Origin: Topomyia yanbarensis
Taxonomy: Eukaryota; Arthropoda; Insecta; Diptera; Culicidae
DNA length: 64,000 nt
Assembly (NCBI RefSeq): GCF_030247195.1
Contig: NC_080672.1
Coordinates: 309,659,115 to 309,723,114, forward strand
Reading direction: 5' to 3'
Part shown: one piece after another, positions 1-12,368 of the stretch
How positions within the stretch are numbered: position 1 is the stretch's first letter
How the letters are laid out: each line of letters opens with the position of its first letter
Made by a program: the position numbers and the translations under genes
Notes under the pieces: model-generated
Seen by the model: only the letters and a program-made list of their open reading frames with translations
Told to the model about the DNA's origin: nothing
Database searches by the model: none

Positions 1-434
1 ATCCCCAAAATTATTATGCAGAAAAATTCATATCACTGAGCGCATTTATTCGTAACTCTGCTGAAAATAGGTTCTTTCGCAGTACCGTGCTTTTTGTTCG
101 TTGTGCCTAGTTGGATTCTTTCATTTCACGAACTAAAAACATGGCGACTTGGTGATCGAAAATGTTTTTTTTTTCAAAATGCCCATCACTACGCAAGATG
201 TTTATAGCTAATTGTTGCCATTACGAATTAAATTTGTAATCAACCCAATTTTGTTTTGAATTTTTGTTTTGAGCTGTTACCATATTAACAAATAAGAAGT
301 TTCTACGATAGTACATGTAGCTTTCGTAAGTATTTTCCGTAAATGTCACGAACAAAAAACAGTCACAGTCATTCGAGTACTCAATAGTGCGGAACACTTT
401 GAAATAAAATCTTTGGACATTTTTTTGATTGAAT
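1..434. other. AT-rich sequence, nothing recognised
   Basis: No open frame with protein-like composition, no terminal repeat and no RNA gene is visible. This is probably intron or intergenic sequence outside the palindromic element that follows. Confidence 0.4.
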
Positions 435-1161
435 TTAACGTATATGGGTCATTCCACGCGAAGTGATCAAGGCACGTGTAATCGACCTTCACGGATTTGA
501 ACCAAATTTGGAGGAATTGTTCATCTAGGGCCAATATATAAAAACCCAAATTTTTGTGTCAATTGAACCACCCCTCGGGTCATGGGAGCACCTCCCGTTT
601 TGACAAATTGCCAAGACCCTTGATTTTCTTTTAATCATATCTCCGGTTCTATTTACTCTAGAATCAAAATACAAGATGACTTTTGAAGAAAATTATTCAA
701 GGAGTCTAGAAAAAATATTAATTTTTGGCGGCAGTGCTGCCAACTATGCATATTCTTCAGTTAAATATAAAAAACTATTTTTTCTCTCAATACTTATATT
801 ATAATTTTGAAAATTCTAACGCCATCGTATTCCTCAGACATTTTTACATAAAAATCACTTATAATCTCAATACAATTTGAGCGGATCCTGAGATACACCG
901 TTTTTAAGGGAAAAAATTGCAATTTCCCATATAAAATCGCAAGCGCACAACACTAAAAATCAACTTGAGTATTCTGAGTTCGAACATGATTTTTCGTGAG
1001 GTAGACGAGAAATGATGAAAAACTACGTTTTTGGTTTGCTTCTAACAGATGAGGGTCGATTTTTATGACTGTTTGAAGATTTTCTCAATTTTGGGCCAAT
1101 AAAAATGGATTGTTTTATGAGAAAATGCGAGTTTTTCCCTTCAAAACGGTGTATCTCAGGA

Positions 1162-3046
1162 CTATTTCAACCAAGAATAGAACCTCTGGGAACTGCTCCC
1201 ATGTCGTAAGAGGCGACTAACAACATGCTAGGAGTTCCTAGGCCGAGGTTTTGTTCCGTACCGAAGACTTAATCTGGACGGACCTTAAGGTTTTCCATAT
1301 TACCCTCTTTCCAGTCTGTATTTAGTGAATCACTGACATATACCTTTTCTGATTCGCCTTTCTTGATTGTGTACCAACGTTTTAAGTTTCTTCTGGCGGT
1401 TGTATATTAGCCGTAAATGGCGAAATCTAATTCTACACTAAGTAACAGAATATATTAATATACCGGCACTTCCACGCCAAGGTTTAACTTCCAAAGCTTT
1501 GGCTTAAAAACCGTTTTTAAAAAATGGAAACTTTCATGCAGGAAATTTATTGAATTGGCCTAAGATGGAGCTGTCGAATTTCACAAAAAGCTTTTTATGT
1601 TGCAAGTGATCTGTAGTTGTGTTAAATTAGGTATTTTTCTATTATATTTGGAACCGTCTACCGACAAATCTACATTTACGAATACCTCCAAAAGTGACTT
1701 CTTGAGGTCTCATGAAGGCCTGACACTAGCTTTATGATACTTTTGCTTTTCTAAACAGTAATAAAAATCTCAACATTCAAGAACTTCACTTTGTCAGAAA
1801 ATGTAGGGCCATCGGAAGCTAAAACTTAAAATCGCACTCCTGGTCCTTTTTTCAGTGCAGTACTCTACGTCACTCGTTCAAATTTGCACCGCTCTTATGG
1901 TAGTTGGTATTTGCTAGTATTACTGTTCTCCCATCCATTCTGGTAGTCAAACGGTGGGATAGCAAAATTCTTACAAGTTTCCTATCTCATGCCTCCACGC
2001 GATTCTAAGTCTATTGATGACATTTGGTCCTTAGACCGCAGAATGAGAGGGTGCGAACAGAATGAGAGGGTGCGAACAGATCTAGTCGAGAAAACATTGC
2101 CGTAAAAATGAATAGTTGATCGGAAATTAGCCCCAATACGACTAATCTGACTAGTATCTATGAACACGGCTCAATACGTATTGAAAATTCGCCGCGTCTG
2201 TTTTTATGAACCTAATTTAAAGCTCCGTTATTGCTAACAAGCCCGTGCATCAGATTAACAATCCTTTATATTTCCCTTCAGTGTTCGGTATTATCGCTCG
2301 TATACTTGTATTCCACAAACAATCCGATATGGAAAATAAGAAATACTTTCCTTGATTTATAACATCTCGCGCTAATTTTGCCAGTATAATATGCTGTCAC
2401 TTGGTAGTTTTCAAGCCAATAAATATATCGTAGAGAAGAAGTAGCGAGTTCTGTCCAAATACTGTTGCAATAAATAGTGATCCGGCCCATTACGCAGATA
2501 AGATTAGCTTTTCCAGGCAATACTCCCACGATCGGCTGTGTGGAGTTCAAATTGTTTTTGTTTAGGGAACATAGTATACTCTCGGTAGCCGGCTGCCCAG
2601 AGTTTAAAAATAACCAAAAACTAAACAAGATCATCTCTTTTTCGAGTGATCGTGCACTCGAAGACTAACTAAACAACTACCTAATAAAATATGCTTTACA
2701 GGTCGCATCGTTTGCTTGGAGCGAATCCTAGACCTGATACCCTTCCAAACCACCAACTCCGCGACACCTATGGAAGAGTCTGATGAATCGTCGTCCTTCC
2801 GTTAAGTAGGTGGAGCATCAACACTTCCTGTCTACCTTATCCTTTATCCTTCCCCGTGAACGATGGAGATGGGGGCGGCCGGCAATGATGGCTATCATGC
2901 TGTTGAGGTTTTAATATGGGTCGGATTGGTATGAATTCCTACTTACCACTTCCTAAGCAACTCTTATTAGATAATCAGCAGTCAAACATGATGAAGTCAG
3001 TGTGCAATCCGCCAAAATCATCGTCACAACGCAACGCAACGCAACG
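1162..3046 (+). mobile_element. Retroposon (non-coding or deleted LINE) with 20-bp TSD
   Basis: The 20-mer caaaacggtgtatctcagga occurs at 1142-1161 and again at 3047-3066, exactly flanking this segment. That is the signature of target-primed insertion. The right end carries a pentanucleotide tail of about four AACGC units (3028-3046), so the element points in the plus direction. No reverse transcriptase frame is visible in its 1.9 kb, so it is either a non-autonomous retroposon or a LINE with its coding region lost. The segment near 1200-1260 (tgtcgtaagaggcgacta) resembles a fragment at about 60055-60085, which suggests a shared mosquito retroelement family. A 19-bp direct duplication sits at 2041-2078. 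Confidence 0.65.
2041..2078. repeat. 19-bp direct tandem duplication
   Basis: The unit gaatgagagggtgcgaaca occurs twice back to back with no mismatch, inside the retroposon. It looks like a recent slippage event. Confidence 0.8.
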
Positions 3047-3526
3047 CAAAACGGTGTATCTCAGGATGCGCTCAAATTATATTGAGATTATAAGTGTTTC
3101 TTATGTAAAAATGTCTGAGGAATACGATGGCATAAGAATTTTCAAAACTAAAATATATGTATTGAGAGAAAAATTACTTTTTAAGATTTAAATGAAAAAA
3201 TCGCATAGTTGGCAGTACTGCCGCCAAAATTTAATATTTTTTCTAGACTCCTTGAATAATTTTCTTCAAAAACCATCTTGCGGTTTGATTCTAGAACAAA
3301 TAGAACCAGAGATATGATCAAAAGAAAAACAAGGGTTTTGGCAATTTATCAAAACGGGGGGTGCTCCCATGACCCGATGGGTGGTTCAATTGACACAAAA
3401 ATTTGGTTTTTTATATATTGGCTCTAGATGAACAATTCCTCCAAATTTGGTTCAAATCCGTGAAGGTCGATTTCAAGTTTGCATCTTTTTTTGATCACTT
3501 CGCGTGGAATGACCCATATTCTTTAA

Positions 3527-4549
3527 ATTTTTGTCTTAGTCGGTCTTTAAAGAATGAGGCTTAATCAGTTAAAGAATGAGTGGAATGTACTTTAATGTTT
3601 GTCCGACGTTTCGGTGCTGTTTAGTACCATCTTCGGGAAAAAAATAACTCAGTCGTTTTCTACAGCGTACACGTTTCTTACTCCCGGTTGCTCCGGAGTG
3701 AACAGTAGTAAAAAAGTTGCTTCTTTTTACTCCGTTTAGCTATTAGAAAAATAAAAATGAGGATAAGAGAATACCGGAACGATTTTTTTTTCAGTTTCCT
3801 CCGGAGTACTTCCAGTTACTCCTGGTATTATTAACGAAATCCGCTCTCTGAGTGATCCGAGAGAATTCACTCGAAAATACTATGAATTTTACCGCCGCAA
3901 ATTGTCACAACACAACGCGGCGCGCATGGTTATTTTATTTATTATTTATTTATTATTATTATTTGTGCAACTTAAAACAAATGTTTTTCTGAATGTTCCA
4001 ATGTATATCATTGTCTGTGGAACGGGTGTAACAAAAACAGTTTTCAGTGTAATCACACTTCAAGTTTTTGAATATAACTAATTAATTAAAATGCTCAATA
4101 CAATTTCTCTTAAAGGTTGCTGAAGATTGTTCAAAAGGTATAACATTTGCCAAATAATTCCAGTATGACACTTCCCTAACAAAAAAGGAACTTCCACATT
4201 TGGAAGTACAATGGCGAGGAATCGGATCTGTAAGCTAAAAAATGAATTGACAGTATCTCGTTTCTGCGAACTTCTCGAACGGACAGCCGATCAACTTACG
4301 ATGTAAGTGGAAAAAATGCGCATATCTGTAAAGGTTGAGAACAAATCGTACGCCAGCATTTGAAATAACGCGCAGTCTTGATAGGGAATGCGCAGAAGCT
4401 TCTGGCAACAGAAATTCACAGGAAATAAAGTGGGCAGGAGTTAAGCTTCAAAACTAAATTCCAAACTAAATTAGACTGAATTGTTATACCCAAGCTGACA
4501 GCATTATCAATAAATACGAATGGTTATGATGATGGTTAATAAAAAGTGC
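3527..4549. other. No gene recognised
   Basis: AT-rich sequence with a short simple repeat of TTATT type at about 3932-3962. A palindromic CCGACGTTTCGG at 3602-3613 also occurs at the MITE near 14821, so a degraded MITE end is possible here. No coding signal was seen. Confidence 0.4.
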
Positions 4550-5100
4550 ATGAGGTTTTTTTTTTAATTTTTAACCAACTAATTTATTGATAATCATTAC
4601 GAATCAGATCATTGTCAATCAAAATCGAAACTTCATCAGCCGAATGGTCTGCAGAGTCAGAATATAACTGGGTATCATGAGCACAAAGGTGAATACGACA
4701 ATCCTTTACCATGTTGGGGAGATCGTTAATGTAGAATGAAAACAGTATGGGGTCTAGTATAAATCCTTGAGGGACACTGAATTTTATGGAAAGGTAAGTA
4801 AAAAGCGATATATTGGAAAAAAATTGTTTGTACTCATCTCCTCAGTAAACCGAGAACGCATATAATTCACTTCGAAGACCCATTTCCGACTAAACAGTGC
4901 TGTAAAAAGAACTAGTTCACATGATCCGTGCTTCCGTTTGGCTGACGTTTTACTTGTATCTAGCGAATGGTTCTTAAAACACTTGAATCTGGGTGACAGA
5001 TGCAATACAATTTCTAAGCGAGAGCTTTCACAGACCATTTGTTGCCGAAACTGTAACATCTCTCTATGCTATACTGGTTCATCCAGGAATTTCGAGTCCT
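4550..5100 (-). pseudogene. Non-LTR retrotransposon reverse transcriptase remnant
   Basis: Read on the minus strand, 4790 to 4560 encodes a reverse transcriptase core: FSVPQGFILDPILFSFYIND, then LPNMVKDCRIHL, then CAHDTQLYSDSADHS. This is the usual VPQGS-xLGPxLFSxYINDLP ... YADDTQLY layout of Jockey/CR1-type elements. The catalytic YADD is CAHD here, so the polymerase active site has lost its first aspartate. A stop codon follows about 30 residues later. Upstream sequence (4800-5100) shows degraded matches to the preceding RT region but no continuous frame. It is a dead, truncated fragment. The clade assignment is approximate. Confidence 0.6.
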
Positions 5101-5322
5101 TTATTCTGATAAATAAATTGTGAACACAGTATAAACTATACGAATAGAACTTTTTGTTGCTTTTTAATTGATTATTCATTAATTTTGCTGAGCAAAATGC
5201 ACGTTGCGGCGGAAACGCGTGGTGGATCAATGCCTCTCCTTGCCCCTTAGGTTGCTACAGCTCTGTAAAGTCGCCATATTTTAAGTTCATGAAATGAACG
5301 AAACCAACTAATTACAACCCAC

Positions 5323-6609
5323 TGTTACGTTTGATTATTATGTCGGCACAAAAACACATTTAAAGTTAAGCCAGCAACTCAATGTATCGATATTAAAAGC
5401 AGCACGAAACAAAAGTATCACAGACAAATAGTTGTAATAGCGATTTGAAGAGCCCCTCGCACAGACAGTTCCAGAACATCGCATAAGACAAGCACGACAA
5501 CACCCAACACGTACTTCCACAGCAGACCTCCCTCAAAGTGTATCCGTCACCGCAGAACGAGACAAAAAAGGGAAACAAAGCATCTCGATTCTCGTGAACA
5601 AAGGCATTGCTTTTCGCTGGCAAAAGGTGGCAAAAGCACACGCGGATCAGTGCAGGTCGGTTAGTCAGAGTGGCAGCAAGTACAGGAGAGCAAACCGCTT
5701 CAACCGTCACAGAAGACACACGCAAAGGTGGGCTAAAGTGCACCCAACGAACGGAACGTCACCCAGTAGAGAAAGCCGCTGTGCCTAGTCATCCAACCGA
5801 TCTCACCCGTGGTTGGAACGGCACGAAAGTGGAACGGCAAGTGGTCCACCACGGCAGAACCGACAGGGTCTGGAAGAGGGTGGAACAACCACATCAGGTA
5901 CACGCAATTCTTCGGGATTTAGCAAATGTCATCTGAATACGATCTTTCTGCAGGGGCGAAACACAGACAACGCCACTGTTCGAGGAAAAGCATTGCTGGC
6001 AGGTCAAAGCCCACAATTGTCACGTGCAACAAGCAACGATCGAACAACGAAGGATCAACATTAATCGTGCAGCGCTTCATTTCATTGCACAATCACAACA
6101 GGGGATCGACGAGTAAGTCCGGTTGATCGATGAATTTGGCGAGACATAACATATGCTCTCTTATTTAGGGTTCCCTGTTGTGCCGGACCTAAGAGTCGAC
6201 GAGAACAAACTGCTGGCAGGCACGCCATCCTCTTCAGGGCAGTAGGGACGCCCAATTGTACGGTTGAGACGAGTGAGATTTGTAAGGCGGTGCGGGAACC
6301 AACGGCACGTGGGAAGTCGTCAGCAGACGCGGCGAGCCGAGGGGAGAAAGCGAGGACGGTGAAGATGTGCGAAAAGTGGAAGTCCGGGAAGTCGTGCGAG
6401 GTGGCATAGAATAGGCGGTGACCGCACGGGGCCGAAGGCCCGCTGTGAGTACATAGAGATTAAGAATCAAGTGCACGCAATAATAGGGACCTCAAGATAG
6501 ATGAATAGGAGAGCAGGATCCCTGCAATAAATGTTTGAGATACAATGATTGAGTAGTTTGGTTCTATTTGATTTGGTTTTTGGGAGTTAGCACGTCCCCT
6601 TTTGTTACA
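5323..6609 (+). mobile_element. Candidate solo LTR / LTR-retrotransposon remnant
   Basis: The segment starts TGTTACG and ends TTGTTACA, with ccac immediately outside both ends (5319-5322 and 6610-6613). This fits a 4-bp target duplication of Ty3/gypsy-like LTR elements. An AATAAA occurs near the 3' end (about 6528). Base composition is richer in GC than the surroundings. There are overlapping short frames (5594-6126) with no recognised gag or pol motif. A short GT-AG segment (GTAAGT near 6114 to TTTAG at 6169) could be an intron. It could be a solo LTR of about 1.29 kb or a collapsed element; a chance match of short termini is not excluded. Confidence 0.4.
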
Positions 6610-6720
6610 CCACGAAAATGCTTTGTTGCAGAAAACGACGTATGAATTAGTATATAGTATAATAATTTTCGTTCAATGTACGAATTTATTTTATCAGTGA
6701 ACTACTGCTCGAGTCAGAGC

Positions 6721-6987
6721 CAGGGTTACCATATTCACAGATTTTTCTGTAATGTCACAGATTTTTTTTACAATTTTTGATCACAGATTCTTTTTTACAG
6801 ATGACAGATTTTTGGTATTTTAATAAAAAATTCACAGATTTTCACAGATTGTTGGAAATATTGTGATTTTTCCCATATTTTATTGGAAATTTATCACAGA
6901 TTTTTACAGATTTTTTTCCTATTTTAGTCGTCACAGATTGTAAAAAGATTTTTTGGCTGAGACACAGATTTCAATGTGGCATCCCTG
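6721..6987. mobile_element. hAT-type MITE, 267 bp
   Basis: The ends form an imperfect terminal inverted repeat: cagggttaccatat at the left, and atgtggcatccctg at the right, which reads cagggatgccacat in reverse. They are flanked by a near-identical 8-bp duplication, gtcagagc (6713-6720) and gtcagaac (6988-6995). An 8-bp duplication with CAGGG ends is diagnostic of hAT elements. The interior is made of repeated ACAGATTTTT motifs in both orientations, typical of subterminal transposase-binding repeats. No coding capacity. Confidence 0.75.
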
Positions 6988-6995
6988 GTCAGAAC

Positions 6996-9900
6996 TACAA
7001 ACGAGCAAAGTGAACGATAACTAGCTGCTTCTCGGTGTCCCAAGAACTAAGGAAAAGTTGTATTTATCCTTGCCGTTATGAGTGAATAAGTGAGTTGCGG
7101 TTCTCCGACCCCCGGTCATTGAATTCAAATTTGAATATTTGATTTGATCGCGAGGTAGAATATTTTCTTGATGTGAAAATGAAACTTAGGCTTACGGAAG
7201 TACACTTTCTTCAAGTATTAGAGCCTTTGCAAAGCAGCAATGATCGCAATCATTTTATATTTTAGGCCGAGCAGATTTTTTTTTGCAGAGCAACCTAAAA
7301 TACGTGGTTGAAGTAACAGCGTTGGGATTAAGATTCCCATGTATGCGGAAAATGACAGGCTACATAAGCTATCAACGTGTATTCCCATGAACTAACAACT
7401 ACAAAATACACGATTTAATTTGGAGAAGCATTTTTATTTGCTTGTTGATTTAATGAGGCTTTAACTTTTAGGTAATTCACCGGTAAAGTTGGAGAAGTAG
7501 AATCCATTACACCTGATACTTGGAGAAACTTTTTCCCAGATATGCCTAACGATTTCCTTGTGGTGAAAATGTGAAATACCTAACCACTCTTGATTATACA
7601 ATTCAAACACATCTACTAAACTAAACTAAACTTGAACGAGCCACGCTCTGCATCCATGACGGACAGATTCATGTGTACAAGTATTGTAATCAGACTGTAC
7701 ACCATGAAAATCATACGGAGAATGCATCCTAACCGATCCAACTCATCTATGGTAAAACAAAATGTAGTCAAACACGTGCAAACACAGCTCCAAGCACCTC
7801 AACATCAACAGCCAGCACATTCAGCGCGGTTTTGGTGATCTGTAAGCGCAAAGGGCAAGGCAGACCATCTGATTCTGAGCAGGAACACAGCATTACCGAT
7901 TACAGATGGGCAAAATATTCCGGTAAAATGTTCGCCTAAAAATTGGTCCTTTGAATCTGGTGACCGGCTTTAAGTAATGTTCAGTTCAGTCGTTTGTAAG
8001 AGAAACGAGAACTACTGCGATTTGAACAGAAACTTCCGTTCGCTCATTCTCCTAAAAGAACCAGTTCTTCTGTACCGTTCGCAAACGGATTACTCATCTC
8101 TATTAACGATGATGAAATTGACGTGTTTGATAAGAGAAAAATAAGATGCAGCAGGCAACCAGACAAGTGTTTCCCGGCCGCGAAGGGATCACTACAGTGA
8201 GTTGCTTGTACGAAATCCGACCGACACTCAATAACATTTGGTTTAATTTTAGTTATGTTTAGTAAATATATAAAAGACTCTCGGCTCCGTTAAGTCATAT
8301 CAATGAGCCGTGTCGAATAAACGAATTATAAAAGAACAACATTCGTCACCGTGTTAAAAATGAGTTTCCAAAATTCCGGTTCTAAATTTATTTATTTTCT
8401 AAATCGTGTATAAAATAATTTTGTCAGAAAGATGCCCCTCCATTTTTTCAGCCGACTGGAGCCGCCTATGTTTGCTATTTTCAGATACACCAATTCGGAG
8501 TATACTGTCATTGCTTGTATTCAATTATTTAGGTCGCGTAATGATAACGTTCCGCGATTTCTATGGGAGTATCTGGATTAAAACTACAATAGAGCATTTT
8601 TCCTTTACAAGTTTTTTTTTAATTTTTGTTCAATATTTTAATGTCTTCACTGTCTGCTCATGGATTTTTGTCGAAAATGAGTTATCCGTTGGATTGTATT
8701 CTGTATCACCACTGAATCATACTGCACAAATAAGATTACCGGGTTTGTTCAGAAAATATAAAAAAAAATACCAAAACATGGTTGTCCCATCCATTTGGCT
8801 CAATGGATGGGACAATCTTGAACAGCGTGTTTCTCGGCTTGCTGTTTTTCAACATGGGACTCTTATGCTGTTATGGGCAGTTCACGTAGAACATTTTTTC
8901 ATGACCTTCAAAATAAATGTTATACGAAGAAATTTGGTTCACTAGTTTATTCGTAATCCCCTACGCCAATTTAATAAAAAGCTAGTTTTTAGAAAACGCT
9001 GTTTAAAGTTTTCGACCAAGAAAAAAGAAACATACTGCAGTTAAAATCCCGAGAACAGGCTTTTGAAAATTTGGAAAAATATTTTCAAAGCTTCATCGAT
9101 CAAAACAAATACAAAAAAAAAACGATTTTTTGAAATGTCCCATAACAAAATCATAATTTTCACTAAGACAGTGCAGTAATATTACAATAACTTACAGCAG
9201 AGTCTATTGCTATGCTACAATACAATAACAATAAATTTTAACGACAACTAGAGACAAGCAGATGATTGTGATTGCATCTGTCTACTTCCCTGGTGTACCG
9301 TCCGAAACCGCCATTGGATGTGATGCCAACGCGCATCACACAATAACAGAGGTGTAGTAGTATTGCCAATAGGAGCTTTGGGATGTGAAATTCGGGGTAA
9401 AAAAATGCGAAATCACATAAAGACATTGCTTTCATTAGAAAGTGCAGAAAAAATAATTTGACTGCAGCTTGCCATAAAATCAAGTTGAAGATAACTGTGA
9501 CAATTAGTGTAGTAATGAAGATGAAACCAGATTTCATAAAGCTTAGCATAAAACGAGAATACAGTGTGTTAAGCGTAATAACATTGGTGTGCTACAGAAT
9601 TTATTTGAATCTAGTATAAGAATGCCAAGAAAATTTTAGTATACTGTCATGACTACGACTAACGTTTCCATATAGGAGCCCCTTTTCAAAATTTTGGAAC
9701 TGTAGAGTTTTTGATGCTAGTATCTTGCATTTTGCATTGTACTGAACGGAATGACACCATGTTTGTTCTAATCAGTCGGAAAAATGTGCATCAATTTTGT
9801 ATTAAATTTTAAAGTATGCAGGGTGGCTGTAAATAAAACAAAACCTTATTTTCAAACAAATCTTTCGAAAGCGACGTGTAAAAGCGAAACATTCCATACC

Positions 9901-11027
9901 TATTTCAGGCATAACCGTTAATATAGGGCGCCTAAGAGACCCAATCGATGACAGCAAGCCTATAAGTATAGGTCATGCACGTTCTTTTTCTTCCATTCGT
10001 TGTTTGGATTTTGAACGAGCAACATATGGGTTGGTTGGGCACGTTTCCGAGATATGTGCAAAGTTTATCGGGTGATCTTCACTCTACTGTGAAAGGTTAA
10101 ACTTTGCAAACACAAACGACACTTAGTTTGATTGATCTCGAGGTTCAATTATAAAATTATAACATGTAATAGATCTACATGTCACAATAGCATTCATGAA
10201 CCTGAACATAGAGAACAGAAGTCTGCAGCATCCAACGATCTTCGAATCCAGCAAATTACCTATCAAAACCAACGCCAACATCAAAGGCTCTTTTCAGGTC
10301 CGCCATAATTGTTATAAGGAAAAATTTCCCTTCAAATAGGATTCCGTTGATTATCAATAGATTTGAATTAACAGGCCGAAGTGTAGACACGACTCTCTGG
10401 TTATATCACAGACATTACATACCCATCTTTTTGTAACAAAGGTAAAAGTGGTCGTTATATGCGAAGCGGAATATCTAGACAAAAAGTTCAATAATTTAAA
10501 ACAGAAACATTTTGTCATTAAAATGTAGAAAATATTTTTTATGAGAATGCATAATTTTTTTTCTTCGAAACCAGGTGGAACAGCTATAGGTAATTCAGTC
10601 CTGGTATGGTCAGGGGAATGGCTTGGGTAATGGCTGCGCTGGTCTATGCGGATGACATGCACTCCATTGGAAAAGATGAATGGTCCCGAATGAATCGAAT
10701 CTAATGTTCGAATTGAATACCGGGGAAAAGTGGCCAACAAACTCTAGTAAGGATTGCTCACTATTCTATCATATAAGCCATTTCTGCATCCATTCCCTGA
10801 CCCAGCTGTCACAAATGCTAGGCATTGATTTTATTATGATTTGTTATGTTGTATTATCAATTATCTGAATAGCAAAAATAAATGTCTGAAAACAGTTATT
10901 TAAGGTTAAAATCACATCATTTCGAAACCGTCAGTAACTTCGAAGCATTTTACAACATAAGGAACCTCGAAGAATTTTACAACGTAAAATAGCACATTCT
11001 TTGAAAAAATAATTATAGTATTACATC
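6996..11027. other. About 4 kb with no recognised gene
   Basis: No family could be assigned. A plus-strand open frame at 8406-8945 (179 codons) is rich in Phe/Leu/Ile, matches no family I know, and runs through a perfect hairpin at 8782-8815, so I do not accept it as a gene. A minus-strand stretch around 10560-10740 reads like protein (HSGPFIFSNGVHVIRID and following) but has no start, splice signals or family. The segment around 8250-8330, with AATAAA, resembles a repeat end. The rest is AT-rich intron-like sequence. Confidence 0.4.
8782..8815. repeat. Perfect 14-bp hairpin
   Basis: The arm ttgtcccatccatt is followed by a 6-base spacer (tggctc) and its exact reverse complement. It may be the core of a MITE or a structured RNA; no flanking duplication was identified. 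Confidence 0.8.
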
Positions 11028-11704
11028 CTTCTGGAAGTAATTATGAAGAATTTACTTTTAAATTTAGTTCGAGACTTGATGTCCGCAGCAAAGCTATTGA
11101 GAGTGCTGTTATAAACAACTTTGTTGAAGGCATGAATGGAATTGTATCGAATTTGCTTGCTATTTTCAGCAAATTTGAAACTAAAAGAAACCAAAGCTCT
11201 GGTATTGAAAGTCGGATGGGTATTCTAGAGCGAATCTGTTAAAACTTAGAGCGGAAAACTAGGACAAACCAGGCTCACATGGACATGATCGAAAGGAAAT
11301 TGGAAGAATTTTTTGTCTTCTGCTGGTAGGAGTTGGGCGTTTCAACCAAATTTACCGCATGGTCGATGAGAGAGCATAGCCCATCATCATGTTTTACCAC
11401 ATACAAACAGGTATGAATGCTCCATGTGTTCAGAGTATCGAAATATATTCAGTTACTTGTAGAAGAAAACTGTTCAAATGAGTTCTAAAAACATGGCAGT
11501 TTTAAAAACATTTCGTTTGCTCAAACTAAATTGACTGAGAAAGCCGTAAACAATCGTAGAAATATAATTTTATATGCTACATACATGTAGCATTCATATC
11601 TTCAATAAAGTTGTTTCAAATGAAAATTCTAATATTTTTGCTAAATACACGAAGTTTCTTACTGTTTTAAAAAAGGCAATTCTTCATAATTACTTCCAGA
11701 AGGA
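11028..11704. repeat. Inverted repeat pair, possible MITE
   Basis: The 26-base sequence at 11028-11053 (core ccttctggaagtaattatga) reappears as its reverse complement at 11679-11704. The 680 bases between could be a MITE or short DNA transposon. The interior plus-strand stretch at 11075-11240 reads as a short coiled-coil-like peptide that ends in a stop; no family was recognised. The outer boundaries and any target duplication are not clear. Confidence 0.45.
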
Positions 11705-12076
11705 TTAATTAATAAAACTATTATATCGCAATAATGGTAGAGTATTGCACATCGTGTTGGATTTGTAAGAAGCATCTGCAAACGATAATTTCTGTTCTCA
11801 AGGAACCCCACGCTTAACCATTTTGGGGCTAGCGTCAATCTGGTGTTAAATCGATTCCACATTCTGATGAGATGAAATTGAAACACTCATGACTTACTAA
11901 CGATGAAGAGTTGTTTCGATAATTACCCAGCTGACTGCACTCGATGAGTCAGTGTCATAATGTTAGATAGACTTTGATAAAGGGGTGAGTCGATAGTTAT
12001 TGCGACACATTCAAACTTGCGTCACTTTACTGCAATTAACCAAATTTTACCCAGTTTATCTTAAAATTGTTTAAAT

Positions 12077-12355
12077 ATGCTAAATATTGCAGTTGTCAGT
12101 GAGATTCCGATCGAGATGGAAGAAAATCAGCAAACTGTTCGCGAAAGGATTTTGTTTGCCGAGGTCAAAGGACTTGATTTTTCACAAAGTTTCGTCCAGA
12201 GGGCCAAGAAACAATTCGGATTGAAAACGTACAAGGTGCAGAACTACCTCAAAATCTTAAGTCTTGAGGACGAACGTTCGAATTTTTACAGAACTTCAAA
12301 AGTGAATTCTGAAAAAAACTGTTTTCAAACATATGTTATTCAAATGAATGTATCT
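12077..12355 (+). pseudogene. Internally deleted ITmD37E-like transposase
   Basis: The frame opens near the left TIR and reads MEENQQTVRERIL, then SQSFVQRAKKQFGLKTYKVQ. These match, respectively, the extreme N-terminus and the post-HTH linker of the related transposase at 40279-40965. The DNA-binding helix-turn-helix between them is missing, and so is the catalytic DDE region. It therefore cannot make an active transposase. The frame runs into the LINE insertion site at 12356-12368. Assignment rests on the shared TIR and on the YKVQ-type linker. Confidence 0.6.
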
Positions 12356-12368
12356 TTTAGTGAAGATT

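Larger units (their letters stand above)
439..3522. mobile_element. Palindromic long-TIR element, interrupted by a retroposon
   Basis: About 460 bases starting at 439 (motif ATATGGGTCATTCCACGCG at ~443) recur as the reverse complement at about 3067-3522. They share the same internal landmarks, such as GGCGGCAGTGCTGCCAACTATG against CATAGTTGGCAGTACTGCCGCC (read in pieces). A TTAA lies just outside each end (435-438 and 3523-3526), so a TTAA target duplication is possible, as used by piggyBac-like elements. The class is unproven, because the outermost 3-4 bases of the two ends differ. There is no transposase, so it is non-autonomous. The right half is broken by the retroposon at 1162-3046; without it the element is about 1.2 kb. 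Confidence 0.7.

Noticed and set aside
8406..8945. 179-codon plus frame
   Set aside because: No motif, Phe/Leu-rich composition expected of AT-rich DNA, and interrupted by a hairpin.
9238..9549. Hydrophobic 103-codon minus frame, possible receptor exon
   Set aside because: No receptor signature, no splice sites and composition expected by chance.
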